Below are positions 14,880-23,717 of a stretch of 41,830 nucleotides of DNA, piece after piece. The notes under the pieces are model-generated. The model made no database searches and was not told the DNA's origin. It was given only the letters and a program-made list of their open reading frames with translations. Each line of letters begins with the position of its first letter. The stretch's first letter is position 1. Source of the stretch: a virus; the IMG/VR virus record IMGVR_UViG_3300047359_000202, positions 1-41,830 of that record; one strand, written 5' to 3'. The translations under genes and the position numbers were made by a program.

Positions 14880-14915
14880 ACAAGCAAAAAGGTCTAACTC
14901 TTGGTAGATTTTTTG
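14880..14915 (-). terminator. Possible terminator at the end of the 190-aa gene
   Basis: The minus strand can fold GCAAAAA...TCTA with TAGA...TTTTTGC around the stop codon at 14894 and ends in five T. The stem is AT-rich with a bulge, so this is a weak call. Confidence 0.35.
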
Positions 14916-15466
14916 CCCTTTTTGTTGAAGTTGAGTGACAGTTTTTCCCATTCATCATTAGAAAAGAGTTTTACAATATTGTTATCATCATCGATTGGTT
15001 TAGAATGTTCGATGCAAAGTGTACTACAATTCCACCATTTGTGATTGTTTTGATCTATATTATTTTCTACTATTTCTGAAACTGTGCAAAAACGAACTCC
15101 GTCACTTAGATGTGAACTTAAAGTGCAATCAGTTACTTTTATTCTTCCTTCAGTTATAGAATTAAACTTTTGTAAAAGCGCCATAGAAATAATCTGATCG
15201 AAAGGATCATCAGGCAATTCACAAACTCTAATACCTGCGTTCTTATAGTTTTCAATTTCTTTAGTATTGTTTTCATTAATGAAAATAGAATTATTTAAGA
15301 TGTGTATAACAAAATGTAGTAGACGTTCTAGTGCAATATTTTGTTCTGCTATGTCTTCGGTCTCAACTAACATAGATAAAGTCATTAGATATTCATTTAA
15401 CATAAATGTATCAGCAAAATGTATTGCTGTAGAAAAACCTAAATCTTTTTCTATTCTAGTACTCAT
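14894..15466 (-). CDS. Conserved T4-like phage protein (190 aa), function unknown
   Basis: Starts MSTRIEKDLGFSTAIHFADTF, continues with a long helix-rich section (NEYLMTLSMLVETEDIAEQNIALERLLHF in pieces), then VCELPDDPFDQIISMALLQKFNSI and a beta segment TEGRIKVTDCTLSSHLSDGV. The last 40 residues contain WWNCSTLC and a basic tail. Several Cys occur but no spaced zinc ligands are evident. I recall relatives of this protein in marine T4-like phages, always unannotated. Its ATGA start overlaps the stop of the 79-aa gene, so the pair is coupled. Confidence 0.82.
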   Translation of the reverse strand: MSTRIEKDLGFSTAIHFADTFMLNEYLMTLSMLVETEDIAEQNIALERLLHFVIHILNNSIFINENNTKEIENYKNAGIRVCELPDDPFDQIISMALLQKFNSITEGRIKVTDCTLSSHLSDGVRFCTVSEIVENNIDQNNHKWWNCSTLCIEHSKPIDDDNNIVKLFSNDEWEKLSLNFNKKGKKSTKS

Positions 15467-15702
15467 TTTCTATCTACTTGAATGTTGTCACCTATATCTT
15501 TTTCGGCAAACAATTTGTCTAGTTTTTTCTTTTGTTCGGCTTTGTAACTATTCATAATCATATCAAGTTGGCTAATCATAGATTGATTCTGTATGCGATG
15601 TGCAAATGTAATTTTTTGAGTAAGATCAGAAATTGCTTCTTGCAAATCTTCTATACTTTTATCAGAGAGATCACTAATAAATGGATGATGCATGCCTGAC
15701 AT
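15463..15702 (-). CDS. Small conserved helical phage protein (79 aa)
   Basis: After a short MSGMHHPFISDLSDKS, the protein is predicted almost wholly helical (IEDLQEAISDLTQKITFAHR, then MISQLDMIMNSYKAEQKKKLDKLF), suggesting a coiled-coil pair. It starts 10 nt after the stop of the 490-aa fibre-like gene and overlaps the next gene by 4 nt. Similar short proteins occur near structural genes of marine T4-like phages; the function is not known. A structural adaptor role is conceivable. Confidence 0.8.
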   Translation of the reverse strand: MSGMHHPFISDLSDKSIEDLQEAISDLTQKITFAHRIQNQSMISQLDMIMNSYKAEQKKKLDKLFAEKDIGDNIQVDRK

Positions 15703-15712
15703 AGCCTATCCC

Positions 15713-17185
15713 TTAAAATGAATCTAGCCTACTTCTTTTCCAAATGTCATGCCCTTGAGTATATACATTACCCAATGCTATATTTGAAGTAAACGTATGA
15801 TCAGATAATGATACATTGCCGTCTGCTACACCATTTGTACGTGATCGGCTTACTGATACTTTTGTGTTTGCACCGCCGGTGTCGATAGTAGAAATGTAAT
15901 ATGAAGTGTTTGCTTCGAGGCCGCCGGCTGTTAGTTCTATGTCACTGCCTGAAAACACGATAGGTTGATTTAATCCATATGATGCTACATTTGGACTAGT
16001 GGCTGCCAATTCAATTAAATCTGATGATGCAGTAGTTTCATGTAAATTAACAGTATTTACTGTACTGTCAAATGTTCCTGTAGCATAATAAACATGTTTA
16101 ATAGGTGATACTTGCATTGTACTGTTTCCAGTTGACAATGCTATGTTGCTACCACCTAATGTAGTACTTACTGCGAAACTAATATTATCTTCAACAAATG
16201 TTACATAATAATCTGTACCCGCAGACACTCCCCCATATACCACATTGCCATTTTGTCCTGTAAACTCTACTGGCATACCTATATAAAAACCAGTAGTGTT
16301 GTCTGTATACAGTGTATTATCACTTGCTGTGCCAGTACCTGCGCCAGGTCCAGTTGCTACAAAAACAGTTCCTGGATTGCTATCTGCGGCACCAATTAAT
16401 GTAAAATCAGTGTCGCCTGTAGAAACAATAATATATTCTCTACCAGTTACAAGTGTTCCAGCAGTAAAAACGTTACCTGTATCAGTTACTGTTTGTGGTT
16501 CAATAACTGTAGAGAATGCAATGTCACCGTTTCTATCACCTACATATCCTGTAGGGATAATTGCTTCTCTTTGCTCAATTTGTGTTATTTGATAACTTCT
16601 GTTAACTGGTTCTACTAAGATTGTATTACCACAATCAATAGTAGAAAAATCATATACTAGATTAGTTACATCATGTGGTGCTTTAGCAATTGCTAAATTG
16701 CCACTAACCGTTATGTTATTTTCTAAAATGTCTCCACTACCAACAACTTCAGCAGGAAACAATAAAAATGCATCAGTATTTGCAACAGTCAAATCTAATG
16801 TAATAGAGTGTTTTGTTGCAGTAGGTGCCCAACCTGCAAATTGAAACGTAGTGTTTCCTGTAATAGTTGCAAATTGTACATCACCTAGTGTACAATCGAC
16901 TATGACTGTTCCTGATACATTATTACCTAAATTATATGTAGTATTACGAAACGTTCTAACAGCGGCATTACTAATCAAAGTATTAGCCATATTATTGTCT
17001 AATGGAATACCACTTAAAGCCGTTTTAAGTACAGCACTATTTTGTACTTCGGAAATCTCTGAGCCTGCTGTATTCAAATTATTTTTGATAGCCGTAAAAT
17101 TATCTCTGAATCCCTGAGAATTGTTATTCTGTCCCGGAGTCGGATAATTTCCGTTTATTCCGTTTGTATTAATTGTACTAGTCAT
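15713..17185 (-). CDS. Tail fibre/adhesin-like virion protein (490 aa)
   Basis: The N-terminal segment contains FRDNFTAIKNNL, closely like NFTEVFAGLG in the 1089-aa fibre protein, suggesting a shared virion-attachment module. Beta-rich domains follow. Around 240-285 is the frequent phage module TAGTLVTGREYIIVSTGDTDF...GTVFVATGPGAGTGTA. After it come two copies of a module of the type TTGFYIGMPVEFTG...YYVTFVEDNISFAVST that is also present in the 874-aa neighbour. Gly/Thr/Asn-rich with almost no Cys, as expected of extracellular phage fibres. It probably contributes to receptor binding or to the baseplate periphery. A late promoter lies in the 40-bp gap upstream. Confidence 0.75.
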   Translation of the reverse strand: MTSTINTNGINGNYPTPGQNNNSQGFRDNFTAIKNNLNTAGSEISEVQNSAVLKTALSGIPLDNNMANTLISNAAVRTFRNTTYNLGNNVSGTVIVDCTLGDVQFATITGNTTFQFAGWAPTATKHSITLDLTVANTDAFLLFPAEVVGSGDILENNITVSGNLAIAKAPHDVTNLVYDFSTIDCGNTILVEPVNRSYQITQIEQREAIIPTGYVGDRNGDIAFSTVIEPQTVTDTGNVFTAGTLVTGREYIIVSTGDTDFTLIGAADSNPGTVFVATGPGAGTGTASDNTLYTDNTTGFYIGMPVEFTGQNGNVVYGGVSAGTDYYVTFVEDNISFAVSTTLGGSNIALSTGNSTMQVSPIKHVYYATGTFDSTVNTVNLHETTASSDLIELAATSPNVASYGLNQPIVFSGSDIELTAGGLEANTSYYISTIDTGGANTKVSVSRSRTNGVADGNVSLSDHTFTSNIALGNVYTQGHDIWKRSRLDSF

Positions 17186-17208
17186 AATTTATTTAATCTC
17201 TTAATATA

Positions 17209-17217
17209 CTATTTATC
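17209..17217 (-). promoter_or_regulatory. Late promoter (GATAAATAG)
   Basis: Minus strand GATAAATAGT between the stop of the 874-aa gene and the ATG at 17185. Predicted leader about 19 nt, with AAGAGA inside as a possible ribosome-binding site. Confidence 0.7.
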
Positions 17218-17225
17218 AACGCAAA

Positions 17226-19850
17226 TTATCCAGATACATTTCCTTCGTCTGGTAAGATAGTTTTTCTAGGAAATAAGACATGAAAATCTTCAGAATCAAT
17301 AGGATTAGGTTCTGGAGATGCACTAGGCAACCCTGTCCACGAAGGAGGAGTTGTGTTATTATCATAGTCAAATGTAGCAGACTTATCAACAGTTATTCTA
17401 TCTAACTGGAAGTTAATTGTGTTTAATGTATATGGTCTACCTAAAGGATCTAACCATAATGTTTCAATATTGTTTTTGATTGTATCAGCAGTGCCTGGCT
17501 TACAATATGCAATAACCCAAGCAGGAGTATATCCTAACGTTGAGCCATTTGCTTGTTGACTAGTCATCCATTCAGGAAGTAATCTAAAGTCAAATTCTTG
17601 CCCTAAATTTTCTCCCGCTCTATCTCTCATGTTTGGTAATGAGTTAGGATATAATGCTCTCGCAAACTCAGGAGTCAAACTTGTATAATAGTTAGGTGCA
17701 CTTGTTTCTGTTAATAAGTTTAATCCATCTTCTGATATCACTAATTGATCTTCAAACGTTTCTTGTGTTTGGATCTGTTGCCCTTCAGGGGTAGTGTCTA
17801 TATAACTTGTATAGATATCAGTTACACTTGTGTACCAAGGTCCTTTATTAAGAGGTATACTTCTTGGCCACAGAATATCTTTACTGATGCTTTTACCCTT
17901 TGGATTAATTAAATCGTCTTGTATTTCAGAATAAACTACTTCGTAAACTATTTCTCCTGCAGAATTTTTTGCAACTGCTGTCTTTAATTCACCTAATGTA
18001 ATATATCTCCAATAGTGATTTTTGTTTATAGCGGCTACATATTCTTCAAAGTCACTTGCATATATACCATATGCATGTTCATATGTAATGTTACTTGCTT
18101 TCCCAAAGTTTACGTCTTGTGGTCTATATAAGTCTTCATCAGGTATAAGTGTGTTATCTGTGAGTAAACCTTGAATAATATTTCTGTCTGCAACGTTTGG
18201 TACACATTTAATATACAAAGTATCTGTGGGTTGCGTAAACTCTTGTACGATTGTTAATGTGAATGCTCTTGTAGAATTTATAACAGGATAAAGAGGTGAG
18301 TATGCTTCAATTGTAAATGCAAAGTCAGTTTCAGCATTTGGTTCTGTAAACGTATCATTGGGTTGATATGCTACTGTGCCTGAGATTTCTCCATTATCTA
18401 ATAATTGTAAGTTGGGAGGTAATGTGCCACTTGTTATTCTGTATTCAAGTGCTACATCACTAGTTGCATTGACTGCTAAAATCGATGTCTCACTATTATT
18501 CATCTTACCAAGATCACTAGGTGTTGTCCAATTGATCACTCCTAATATGTCATTGGTTACTGTCAATTTAAATTTAAATGTAGAACTTTGTATAGATGTG
18601 AAACTTGCTTTTCTTACGTTTACACTAAATGTATAATTTGAAATACTATCATCAGCAATAACAGGTGTTCCTGTTATCCATCCGGTGACTGAATCTCCCA
18701 CTAACCCTAAAGGTAAATCTGTATATTGATACTCTAATGCATTACCATCAAAATCTTTTCCTAATGTTTTCCATGAAAAATATTCTCCACTTTGAAATGT
18801 TCCAATATCTGCTTCTTCGCCAGGAGGGTATGTAGTGTTTAAGTCACTATTAGGAAATACATAATAACCATAATTGATGGGGTCATTTACAGCAACATTA
18901 AATGTTTCTGGCCTTGTGTTTAGAATACTAGGTATTCTACTATTTGGTGGGAAACCAGGACCACCTGCACTAATCGGTGCATTCTGATTAGCAATAACAA
19001 TGTTATATGACTCTAATGCATTTCCTAATGGTGATGATAATTCTAATGTAAACGAATATGTTTGTACAGTAGGTTCACCAGTTTGTATCTGTGGCAACGA
19101 TGCTCCAAAAGTGCCGGCACCATTTACTAAGATTTCTTCTGTACCACCACGTGCACCTGATATTGTAAACGTTGTAGCATCTATAATATCCTTGACATAA
19201 TACGTTCTGTTTGCTACAATGTCCCCGTATACTGCACCATTAAATATAATAGGTCTTTCTTTAATAAATCCTGTTGTACTCAATACTGTTAAAACATTAG
19301 ATGATATTGCTAATACTGATGTATTAACTGAACTGTAATTAATATTAATCACCGGAGCATCAGGATAACCTCTGATTAAACCCTTATCATTGATTTCTAA
19401 ACCGGGAGGCAATGCACCCTGAATTCTTCTTATTGAAACTGGATTACTGGGTACTGGATTTGTGTACTCTATTTGTAACTCTCTCCACACACTATCATTA
19501 GAATTTAAGATAGTACCAGTAGGAGTAATAAACACAGGCGTTGCAACACCACTAATAATCATACTAAACGTTCTATCTAAAATACGTTGTGTATCTCCTA
19601 GATAATCGTCTGTTGCTCTGACAGCAAAATTGTAAGTAGTGTCTTGGCCAACTATTAAAGGTGTTCCTGATAGTACACCAGTTTCACTATTCAAAGATAG
19701 TCCTTCAGGTATGCTTCCGCTTAATATTGTATAAGTGATTGCTGTTGCAGGAAGTTCTGGAGTTGCTACAAACGTAAATGTCATAGGAACTTGAGACGGG
19801 AATGCACCTATACTTCCGGCTGGCGTTATCCAATCAGGATGATTGCTCAT
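17226..19850 (-). CDS. Multi-domain Ig-like (He_PIG-type) virion adhesin (874 aa)
   Basis: Built of repeated cadherin/Ig-like domains of the putative-Ig (He_PIG) type. The first (about 10-100) reads TYTILSGSIPEGLSLNSETG and VLSGTPLIVGQ; later copies show RRIQGALPPGLEINDKGLI, YQYTDLPLGLVGDSVTGWI and YRITSGTLPPNLQLLDNGEI with following ISGT. About residues 175-250 hold an inserted module FIKERPIIFNG...RTYYVKDIIDATTFTISGA shared with the 490-aa protein. The C-terminal 330 residues are different, with Trp/Tyr-rich sequence, and may be the receptor- or baseplate-contacting part. Such proteins are surface-exposed phage adhesins. The ATG overlaps the stop of the M15 peptidase gene by ATGA, so the two are translated together. 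Confidence 0.78.
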   Translation of the reverse strand: MSNHPDWITPAGSIGAFPSQVPMTFTFVATPELPATAITYTILSGSIPEGLSLNSETGVLSGTPLIVGQDTTYNFAVRATDDYLGDTQRILDRTFSMIISGVATPVFITPTGTILNSNDSVWRELQIEYTNPVPSNPVSIRRIQGALPPGLEINDKGLIRGYPDAPVININYSSVNTSVLAISSNVLTVLSTTGFIKERPIIFNGAVYGDIVANRTYYVKDIIDATTFTISGARGGTEEILVNGAGTFGASLPQIQTGEPTVQTYSFTLELSSPLGNALESYNIVIANQNAPISAGGPGFPPNSRIPSILNTRPETFNVAVNDPINYGYYVFPNSDLNTTYPPGEEADIGTFQSGEYFSWKTLGKDFDGNALEYQYTDLPLGLVGDSVTGWITGTPVIADDSISNYTFSVNVRKASFTSIQSSTFKFKLTVTNDILGVINWTTPSDLGKMNNSETSILAVNATSDVALEYRITSGTLPPNLQLLDNGEISGTVAYQPNDTFTEPNAETDFAFTIEAYSPLYPVINSTRAFTLTIVQEFTQPTDTLYIKCVPNVADRNIIQGLLTDNTLIPDEDLYRPQDVNFGKASNITYEHAYGIYASDFEEYVAAINKNHYWRYITLGELKTAVAKNSAGEIVYEVVYSEIQDDLINPKGKSISKDILWPRSIPLNKGPWYTSVTDIYTSYIDTTPEGQQIQTQETFEDQLVISEDGLNLLTETSAPNYYTSLTPEFARALYPNSLPNMRDRAGENLGQEFDFRLLPEWMTSQQANGSTLGYTPAWVIAYCKPGTADTIKNNIETLWLDPLGRPYTLNTINFQLDRITVDKSATFDYDNNTTPPSWTGLPSASPEPNPIDSEDFHVLFPRKTILPDEGNVSG

Positions 19851-20308
19851 TTGTTAAGACCTAGAGAGTAATGAGTTCTACCATCAACTTTAGATGCAGT
19901 TAAAGATTTGCCTCTGTTTCCTGCAGTATTGTAAGTAACATGTACCCAACCTGAATCAGGCACACCCGGCGTATAGAATTCTAAGATTACTTGATCGAAA
20001 TCTGTGTTCTTTTCAATCCACTTAGCAAGATCATAATTAGATACACTATGTATTTCTATGTCTGCGGCTTGCCCTTTACAATGTTGTGATTTAGCACTTC
20101 CGCCTACTGCTTTATTGAGAGCAGATCCACGATATCCACTATTAATAATGACAGGTCCAAAATGATCTCTGACTTTTTGTAATACGTTTTCACACAATGC
20201 TTTTGCATTTTCTAAATGCTCTTCGGGCATAGAGTTGTCTAAGCCTTGACGTAAAGCAGTCTGACTCTTTTCAAACTCTGTTAGTGTAAAATTCTTTGAT
20301 AATCTCAT
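19847..20308 (-). CDS. M15-family peptidase (D,D-carboxypeptidase-like endolysin)
   Basis: A 153-residue protein, MRLSKNFTLTEFEKS, with the M15A zinc site SQHCKGQAADI (H76, D83) and second histidine in WVHVTY (H123). GPVIINSGYRGSALNKAVGG is the typical segment before it. These enzymes cut peptide cross-links in bacterial peptidoglycan. No signal peptide or membrane segment, so if it lyses cells it needs a holin (not recognised here) or acts from the virion. The ATG at 20308 is preferred over one 63 nt upstream: it has AAGGA nearby and begins the conserved domain, while the upstream extension is Cys-rich and overlaps the fibre gene. Coupled by ATGA to the Ig-like adhesin gene. Confidence 0.9.
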   Translation of the reverse strand: MRLSKNFTLTEFEKSQTALRQGLDNSMPEEHLENAKALCENVLQKVRDHFGPVIINSGYRGSALNKAVGGSAKSQHCKGQAADIEIHSVSNYDLAKWIEKNTDFDQVILEFYTPGVPDSGWVHVTYNTAGNRGKSLTASKVDGRTHYSLGLNK

Positions 20309-20340
20309 TTGTTTTTTATCCTTCTTAAAGATGCAAAACA

Positions 20341-23300
20341 TTATGCATATGTTGCGCCGACAGTATACCATTGCGATGAACTATGTGCTACAAATTGAAT
20401 TTGTCCTAAAGGACTTATTGACATTGCTCCATTGGTTCCGTTACCGTCAATAGCATCATTCGATGCAGGGTATACCTGTAATGTATCTGTTGCATCTAAG
20501 TTTTTAATATATATGCATAAACCAGGGGTCGCAGACATCAATCTAACACCGTTGTTATTGCTAGGTGTTGTGACTGAGAATATATCTGCGCCACTCAGTG
20601 CCGCGGCACTTCCTTGATTTGTGCCACTTGCAGTGACTGTTGTTACGTCTTTAATAATGTGAGTCTGATTAGTTATATTACCAGACACTGTTAAACTTGT
20701 TAATGTCCCTACAGCAGTGAAATTAGGCTGTGTTGCTCCTGTAATATCTAATGCTAGTGCTGAACTACCTGCTGATGTTGCATATGTTGAGTTTGCAACG
20801 ATGCCTGAAATGTTGGCTGCCGCTACGTTAGATAATCCTCCACCGTCTCCATTAAATAAACCTGTATTTGCTGTAAATGATTGTGCTGTTACAATACCGT
20901 TTACACCTAATACAGACAGTGTACCTACTGAAGTGATGTTTGGTTGTGCACCAGTAGTGACTGTACCTGATGTTGTTGCTGAAGTGGCTGATGTTGCTAA
21001 TGCTACTGTTCCACTTACATTTGCTCCTGCTACTGAATTTGCTACTTGTGCAAAATCTACTTCACCAGTAACTTGTTGTCCATCTATTGCTGTTAAGTTA
21101 GCGCCATCACCTGATACGTATGTAAAGACACCACCAGTGCCCGATACATTTCCTGCAGACACATTACCTGTAACAGATAATGATGATAACGTTCCAACAC
21201 TAGTGATGTTAGATTGAGCGGCTCCTGATACAGTAGTAGCAACTGTTGCCGTTGATACTGCTCCGGATACATTAGAACCGTCTACTGCGTTTGCAGTCGC
21301 CGCAAAGTCTACTTCGCCAGATACGTTTGCTCCGGCTACTGAATTTGCTACTTGTGCAAAAGGAACTTCTCCTGTTACATTAGCGCCTGCTACTGCGTTT
21401 GCTGTTGTTGCAGTAGTTGCTAATGTTGCTAAAGGAACTTCACTTACGTTTGCTCCTGTAATATTTGTTAATCCTGCACCATTTCCTATAAATGATCCAC
21501 TACCACTAGCAATTGTAATATTACCTGCGTTAGTAATAAGATCACTAGTAGTGTTAAGATTACCACTTAAGATTAATCCTGTTAATGTTCCTGTTGATGT
21601 AATGTTTGGTTGTGCGTTAGTTGTTAGACTTCCGCCTAATGTTGTGCCATTGACTCCATTACCTGCAATAATATGACCGGGTGCATTTAAGTTGCCTGAT
21701 GTTTTATTGAATGTAAATCCTGAAATACCTGCGTAATCACTTCCGCCGTCATTAAAGATGACTTGTGTATCTGTACCTTGGGCTGGAACTAATGTTGCTG
21801 TGTCCCATGTTAAAACGCCCGATCCATCAGTTTTTAAGAATGCTCCATTGACACCACCAGTAACTGTTACGTTACTTACTGGTCCTAAGTTAGATGTGCT
21901 GTTAAAGTCTATGTTGTTATCAAAACCACCTGATACAGACATCGAACCTGTTACTGCTACTTCTGTGCCTGAATTGTTAACTTGTAATACGTTTGCTGTT
22001 CCACCAACTGTAACTCTGAATGGTCCGTCAGTATCAAGTCTTGCTTCACTTGTGCCGTTTTCGATATAAGAACCTGTTGATACAGATATGTTTGATAGAC
22101 CGCCACCGTCACCAGTAAATGTACCAGTTGTAGTTACGTTACCTGCACTAAGATTACCTGAAACATCTAATGAACTTAATGTTCCTACAGATGTAATGTT
22201 TGATTGCACAGCATCGACTACTGCATTTGCTGTACTTGCATGTGTAGCATTTGCTACAGTACCTGATACATTTGCGCCATCTACTGCATTTGCTGTCGCG
22301 GCAAATGATACTTCTCCAGATACATTTGCCCCTGCAACTGAATTTGCTACTTGTGCGAATGTAACCTCTCCAGATACATTTGCTCCTGCTACAGCATTTG
22401 CTGTTCCGGCAAACGATACTTCTCCTGTTACATTTGATCCTGCTACTGAGTTAGCACTATCTGATGATACTGCATGTGTAGCATTTGCTACAACTCCTGA
22501 TACGTTACTTCCTGCAACACTATTGGCTGTGCCTGCAAAACTAACTTCGCCTGTTACATTAGAACCGGCTACTGAATTTGCTACTTGTGCAAAAGGAACT
22601 TCTCCGGATACATTTGATCCTGCTACAGTGTTAGCAGTTGCGGCAAATGCAACTTCACCTGATATATTTGCTCCAGCAACACTATTTGCTGTTGCCGCAA
22701 ATGCAACTTCACCAGAGACATTTGCTCCGGCTACTGCGTTAGCAGTTGTTGCAAAACTTACTGTGCCAGAGACATTAGATCCTGCTACTGAATTTGCTAC
22801 TGCTGAGAATGCTACTTCTCCGCTTACGTTTGCGCCTGCTACTGCGTTTGCTGTTGCAGAGTTAGTAACTTCTCCCGTTACATTAGCGCCTACTATATTT
22901 GATAATCCGCCGCCATCACCAGAAAATAAACCTGTGTTTGCTGTGAATGCTGGTGACGTTACTGTTGATTGAACGTCTAGTGTTGTTAAAGTACCTACTG
23001 ATGTAATGTTTGGTTGTGCGTTAGTATATACTGTACCTGCAACAAGTGCATTTGCTACTTGTCCTGTTACATTTGAACCTGCTAATGCTGATAAACCGGC
23101 ACCATTACCACTGACATTAGATGCCGCTATAGCACCTGTTAATGTTATGTTATTAGCATCTATGTTGCCGTTTCCAGATGATGTGTTTGCTAATACATAT
23201 CCAAAATCACCTGATAAATTACCTATGACTGTGTTACCCTGAATATTACCTGACACTACAACGTCAGTAATATTTGCTATTGTATTGGGTAAGTCAATAT

Positions 23301-23610
23301 ATAATGTTTGAGTAGAATCTGTGATAGTTGCAGATCCAGGTCCTGTTCCTGGAGAACGACCTACTGATAATGTTGTTGAAGAAAACTGTACACAAGCAAT
23401 GTTTGCACCTAATACAACGTTCCCAACTGGGGAACCGTTTACTAAGTATACTCCGGGTCCTGCAGTTTTGTTTACTGATACAACTGCTTGATCACCTAAC
23501 CCTGCAAATACTTCTGTAAAATTTAACTGAACTTTTTCAAACGCCGATCGTATTGCATCTGCATCTGGATCGTCAGGGAATGCTCCGAAGTCAATATTTC
23601 TTTGTGCCAT
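20341..23610 (-). CDS. Repeat-rich tail fibre/adhesin protein (1089 aa)
   Basis: N-terminus IDFGAFPDDPDADAIRSAFE then KVQLNFTEVFAGLGD, a likely attachment segment. Two repeat blocks (about 235-472 and 713-803) consist of units of roughly 12-18 residues, SVAGANVSGEVAFAATAN and variants, interrupted by longer units TANTGLFSGDGGGLSNIVGA and NITSVGTLTTLDV that recur several times. This pattern is typical of trimeric beta-helical or YadA-like phage fibres. The C-terminus (LMSATPGLCIYIKNLDATDTL, then VYPASNDAIDGNG) resembles a globular tip. It probably binds the host surface. A late promoter with a 17-nt leader and AGGATAG precedes the ATG. Confidence 0.82.
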   Translation of the reverse strand: MAQRNIDFGAFPDDPDADAIRSAFEKVQLNFTEVFAGLGDQAVVSVNKTAGPGVYLVNGSPVGNVVLGANIACVQFSSTTLSVGRSPGTGPGSATITDSTQTLYIDLPNTIANITDVVVSGNIQGNTVIGNLSGDFGYVLANTSSGNGNIDANNITLTGAIAASNVSGNGAGLSALAGSNVTGQVANALVAGTVYTNAQPNITSVGTLTTLDVQSTVTSPAFTANTGLFSGDGGGLSNIVGANVTGEVTNSATANAVAGANVSGEVAFSAVANSVAGSNVSGTVSFATTANAVAGANVSGEVAFAATANSVAGANISGEVAFAATANTVAGSNVSGEVPFAQVANSVAGSNVTGEVSFAGTANSVAGSNVSGVVANATHAVSSDSANSVAGSNVTGEVSFAGTANAVAGANVSGEVTFAQVANSVAGANVSGEVSFAATANAVDGANVSGTVANATHASTANAVVDAVQSNITSVGTLSSLDVSGNLSAGNVTTTGTFTGDGGGLSNISVSTGSYIENGTSEARLDTDGPFRVTVGGTANVLQVNNSGTEVAVTGSMSVSGGFDNNIDFNSTSNLGPVSNVTVTGGVNGAFLKTDGSGVLTWDTATLVPAQGTDTQVIFNDGGSDYAGISGFTFNKTSGNLNAPGHIIAGNGVNGTTLGGSLTTNAQPNITSTGTLTGLILSGNLNTTSDLITNAGNITIASGSGSFIGNGAGLTNITGANVSEVPLATLATTATTANAVAGANVTGEVPFAQVANSVAGANVSGEVDFAATANAVDGSNVSGAVSTATVATTVSGAAQSNITSVGTLSSLSVTGNVSAGNVSGTGGVFTYVSGDGANLTAIDGQQVTGEVDFAQVANSVAGANVSGTVALATSATSATTSGTVTTGAQPNITSVGTLSVLGVNGIVTAQSFTANTGLFNGDGGGLSNVAAANISGIVANSTYATSAGSSALALDITGATQPNFTAVGTLTSLTVSGNITNQTHIIKDVTTVTASGTNQGSAAALSGADIFSVTTPSNNNGVRLMSATPGLCIYIKNLDATDTLQVYPASNDAIDGNGTNGAMSISPLGQIQFVAHSSSQWYTVGATYA
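21200..21470 (-). repeat. Second block of ANVSGEV-type coding repeats
   Basis: Short in-frame repeats encoding ANAVAGANVTGEVPFAQVAN-like units, the same family as the main block at 22195-22905, separated from it by about 240 codons of non-repeat fibre sequence. Confidence 0.75.
22195..22905 (-). repeat. Main block of ANVSGEV-type coding repeats
   Basis: About 14 degenerate tandem units of the protein pattern (S/A)VAG(A/S)NV(S/T)GEV(A/S)FAxTAN, mostly 16 residues long, with ATHA variants between some. Codon choice differs between units, so they are old rather than freshly duplicated. Confidence 0.85.
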
Positions 23611-23630
23611 AGTAATTCTATCCTAATATT

Positions 23631-23640
23631 AGTATTTATC
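23631..23640 (-). promoter_or_regulatory. Late promoter (GATAAATACT) for the 1089-aa fibre gene
   Basis: Minus strand GATAAATACTAAT; predicted start at 23627 gives a 17-nt leader before the ATG at 23610. Confidence 0.78.
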
Positions 23641-23663
23641 AATCTTAGTTCTTATTACTTAGA

Positions 23664-23692
23664 TAAAAAAATACCCGACTGAGCCGGGTATT
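23664..23692 (-). terminator. Terminator after the 1260-aa gene
   Basis: An 8-bp stem (AATACCCG / CGGGTATT), 7-nt loop, and a run of T on the minus strand. It lies just after the stop at 23718 and before the next late promoter. Confidence 0.88.
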
Positions 23693-23717
23693 TAAGTGGG
23701 TACAACGAGTTTTCTTG

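Noticed and set aside
20309-20371. Upstream start for the M15 peptidase (174 aa)
   Set aside because: The extension overlaps the fibre gene, is not part of the M15 fold, and the internal ATG has a better ribosome-binding site.
20717-22972. Long plus-strand open frames opposite the 1089-aa fibre gene
   Set aside because: They mirror the repeat codons of the real gene, have no ribosome-binding site or promoter, and give low-complexity Ala/Pro/Thr sequence.
20341-23610. Repeat array as a CRISPR or a diversity-generating retroelement target
   Set aside because: The repeats are in-frame coding units of variable sequence without constant spacers, and no reverse transcriptase or template repeat is present.
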